This document shows, piece by piece, positions 5,890 through 6,881 of a stretch of DNA of 6,881 bases. The notes under the pieces were generated by a model. That model was given only the letters and a program-made list of their open reading frames with translations. It was not told the DNA's origin and made no database searches. The stretch lies in NCBI GenBank assembly GCA_028696635.1, contig JAQVGR010000090.1, positions 1 through 6,881 of the forward strand, written 5' to 3'. Within the stretch, counting starts at the first letter, position 1; every line of letters begins with the position of its first letter. Made by a program: the position numbers and the translations under genes. Origin of the DNA: Candidatus Krumholzibacteriia bacterium. GTDB lineage: Bacteria > Krumholzibacteriota > Krumholzibacteriia > Krumholzibacteriales > Krumholzibacteriaceae.

Positions 5890-6684
5890 GTGAACTTCAG
5901 GGAAAAGCATCAGGAGCGCAGGCCGAGGGATCTGCACGATATCTCGCACCTCTTTCTGTCGTCCGCACACTCCGCCGCCGTCGCGGCTCCGCCGCACGCG
6001 CTCGTGGCGCTCGCCTGCGCCGATGACGGTCCGTGGCGGGCCTTCGCGGGGGCCGGGCTCGCCCGGGCTCTCGAGTCTGCAGGGCTCGATGTCACCCTGC
6101 TGGAGACCGGACGGGCGCTTCCCAACGCCGGGTTCTATTTCGCGCTGGGGCCGGGGGCGTACCTTCGGCCGGTGCTCGATCCGCGCGCGGTGGTCTCGGG
6201 GCCGCCCGCCGGGCCGCTCCGATTCCACTACGCGCGCGATCCGTCCCGGCTCCCGCTTCCGCCCCGCGAAGGGGGGGTCCCGGGGCGCGCGCGGATCGTG
6301 ATATTCGCCTTCAGCCGCTCGGCGGTCGGGACACGCCCGGCGGTCCCGTCGATCTTCAGGGACCTGCTCTCGGCCACGTCCGGGCGGGAACCGCAGGCCC
6401 CGGACGGGTCCGACCCGCACGGCGGGAGGGTGGCGCTCGTGACGGCCGGCCCGGACGACCCGGACCGGTACCTCGGCGCCGTGCGGGGGAGTTTCGAGGA
6501 GGAGTTCCCCGGAGCCCCAGTCCTCGCCCTGTACGGGGCGGATGGGGGAGACGACCCGGGAGCCGCGCGGGGCGCGATCACCGCCGGGATGGCCCGCCGC
6601 TGCCCGCCCGCCCTCGATCTCTTCGGCGGCATCGCCGCGTCGCTGCTCCAGCGGCTTGCGCGGGGACGGGAGGCGGCCGGATGA
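5890..6684 (+). CDS. Unrecognised protein, possibly a ParA-like fold lacking Walker A
   Basis: A 264-aa protein that I do not recognise as a named family. The N-terminus is basic and then carries RPRDLHDISHLFLSS (11-25), which looks like a short conserved docking helix. Residues 38-74 run as a hydrophobic strand ALVALACADDG, a helix GAGLARALESAGL and a strand DVTLLETG. That order matches the start of ParA/MinD ATPases (strand, P-loop, helix, strand), but the GKGGxGKT loop is absent. Two later strand-like segments are RARIVIFAFSR and GRVALVTAG. No signal peptide or membrane helix is evident, so it is probably cytoplasmic. The start is a GTG at 5890, 7 nt after the ParA-CBM48 stop, with only a weak ribosome binding site, suggesting translational coupling. 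It ends in an ATGA overlap with the next gene. It may be a partner or regulator of the ParA fusion; that rests on position and the inferred fold. Confidence 0.75.
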   Translation: MNFREKHQERRPRDLHDISHLFLSSAHSAAVAAPPHALVALACADDGPWRAFAGAGLARALESAGLDVTLLETGRALPNAGFYFALGPGAYLRPVLDPRAVVSGPPAGPLRFHYARDPSRLPLPPREGGVPGRARIVIFAFSRSAVGTRPAVPSIFRDLLSATSGREPQAPDGSDPHGGRVALVTAGPDDPDRYLGAVRGSFEEEFPGAPVLALYGADGGDDPGAARGAITAGMARRCPPALDLFGGIAASLLQRLARGREAAG

Positions 6685-6881
6685 TGCCGGACCGGCTCGA
6701 GGCGGCCTTGCGGGGGGGCGCGCGGATCACAGACCGCCGCGTGCGCCGCCTGCACGATCTGCTCTGCGAAGAGCTCGTGCTGCTGTCGAACTCGGTCGAG
6801 GTGGAACCGGCCCCGTTCGACACGAGGCTCATCGTGAACGGGAGGCGGTTCGCCAGGCTGGCGCCGTACAGGGATCTTCTG
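6681..6881 (+). CDS. Unrecognised protein (5' part only, runs off the window)
   Basis: An open frame of 67 codons from the ATG at 6681 to the window end, without a stop. GGGAGG at 6668-6673 lies 7 nt upstream, and the start overlaps the stop of the previous gene as ATGA, so it is very likely a real, translationally coupled third member of the ParA-CBM48 operon. The visible part begins MMPDRLEAALRGG, has a charged helical region (DRRVRRLHDLLCEELVLL) and then a possible beta strand pair (TRLIVNGRRFARLAPY). There is no signal peptide or obvious motif. A second ATG at 6684 is possible but sits 10 nt from the ribosome binding site. No function can be assigned. Confidence 0.75.
   Translation, partial: MMPDRLEAALRGGARITDRRVRRLHDLLCEELVLLSNSVEVEPAPFDTRLIVNGRRFARLAPYRDLL

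Noticed and set aside
5842..6755. Minus-strand frames opposite the 264-aa unknown gene
   Set aside because: The plus-strand gene has tight operon spacing on both sides; the minus frames are Arg/Pro/Gly-rich shadows in conflicting phases.

Overview
The window is GC-rich, compactly coded DNA. It looks like a chromosome segment from an uncultured, probably Gram-negative bacterium. Three things suggest this: a lipoprotein-type solute-binding protein, a MurNAc salvage gene set of the AmgK/MurU type, and strong G/C preference at third codon positions. The phylum cannot be fixed from the sequence; a high-GC candidate phylum of the FCB type is only a guess. I see no insertion sequence, CRISPR array, tRNA, rRNA or obvious transfer signature.

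Left part (1-2343, minus strand): three tightly packed genes, in transcription order a DUF1343/NamZ-family exo-N-acetylmuramidase, a MurU-like sugar-1-phosphate nucleotidyltransferase with an extra C-terminal beta-helix, and the first 67 codons of an AmgK-like APH-fold sugar kinase. Junctions are 13 nt and a 4-nt ATGA overlap. Together they could free MurNAc from peptidoglycan, phosphorylate it at C1 and convert it to UDP-MurNAc. Middle (2344-2445): a short AT-rich divergent promoter region with a 14-bp palindrome. Next (2446-4486, plus strand): a family 5 ABC-transporter solute-binding lipoprotein overlaps by 11 nt a small 'divergent PAP2' (DUF212) membrane protein.

The stretch 4487-4808 has no convincing protein gene. 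It holds a perfect TTGACA -35 box, about 190 nt of untranslated sequence able to form hairpins, and a very strong intrinsic terminator just before the next gene. It is either a small RNA gene or an attenuated leader.

Right part (4809-6881, plus strand): an apparent operon headed by an unusual fusion, a ParA/Soj-type partition ATPase with a C-terminal AMPK-beta/CBM48-type carbohydrate-binding domain. After 7 nt comes a 264-aa protein that looks like a ParA-like fold without its Walker A motif. Coupled to it by an ATGA overlap is an unrecognised gene that runs off the window. The ParA-CBM48 fusion with its RNA leader and unknown partners is the best candidate here for an undescribed system. One idea is a ParA-driven positioning or sensing device for glycogen-like polysaccharide.
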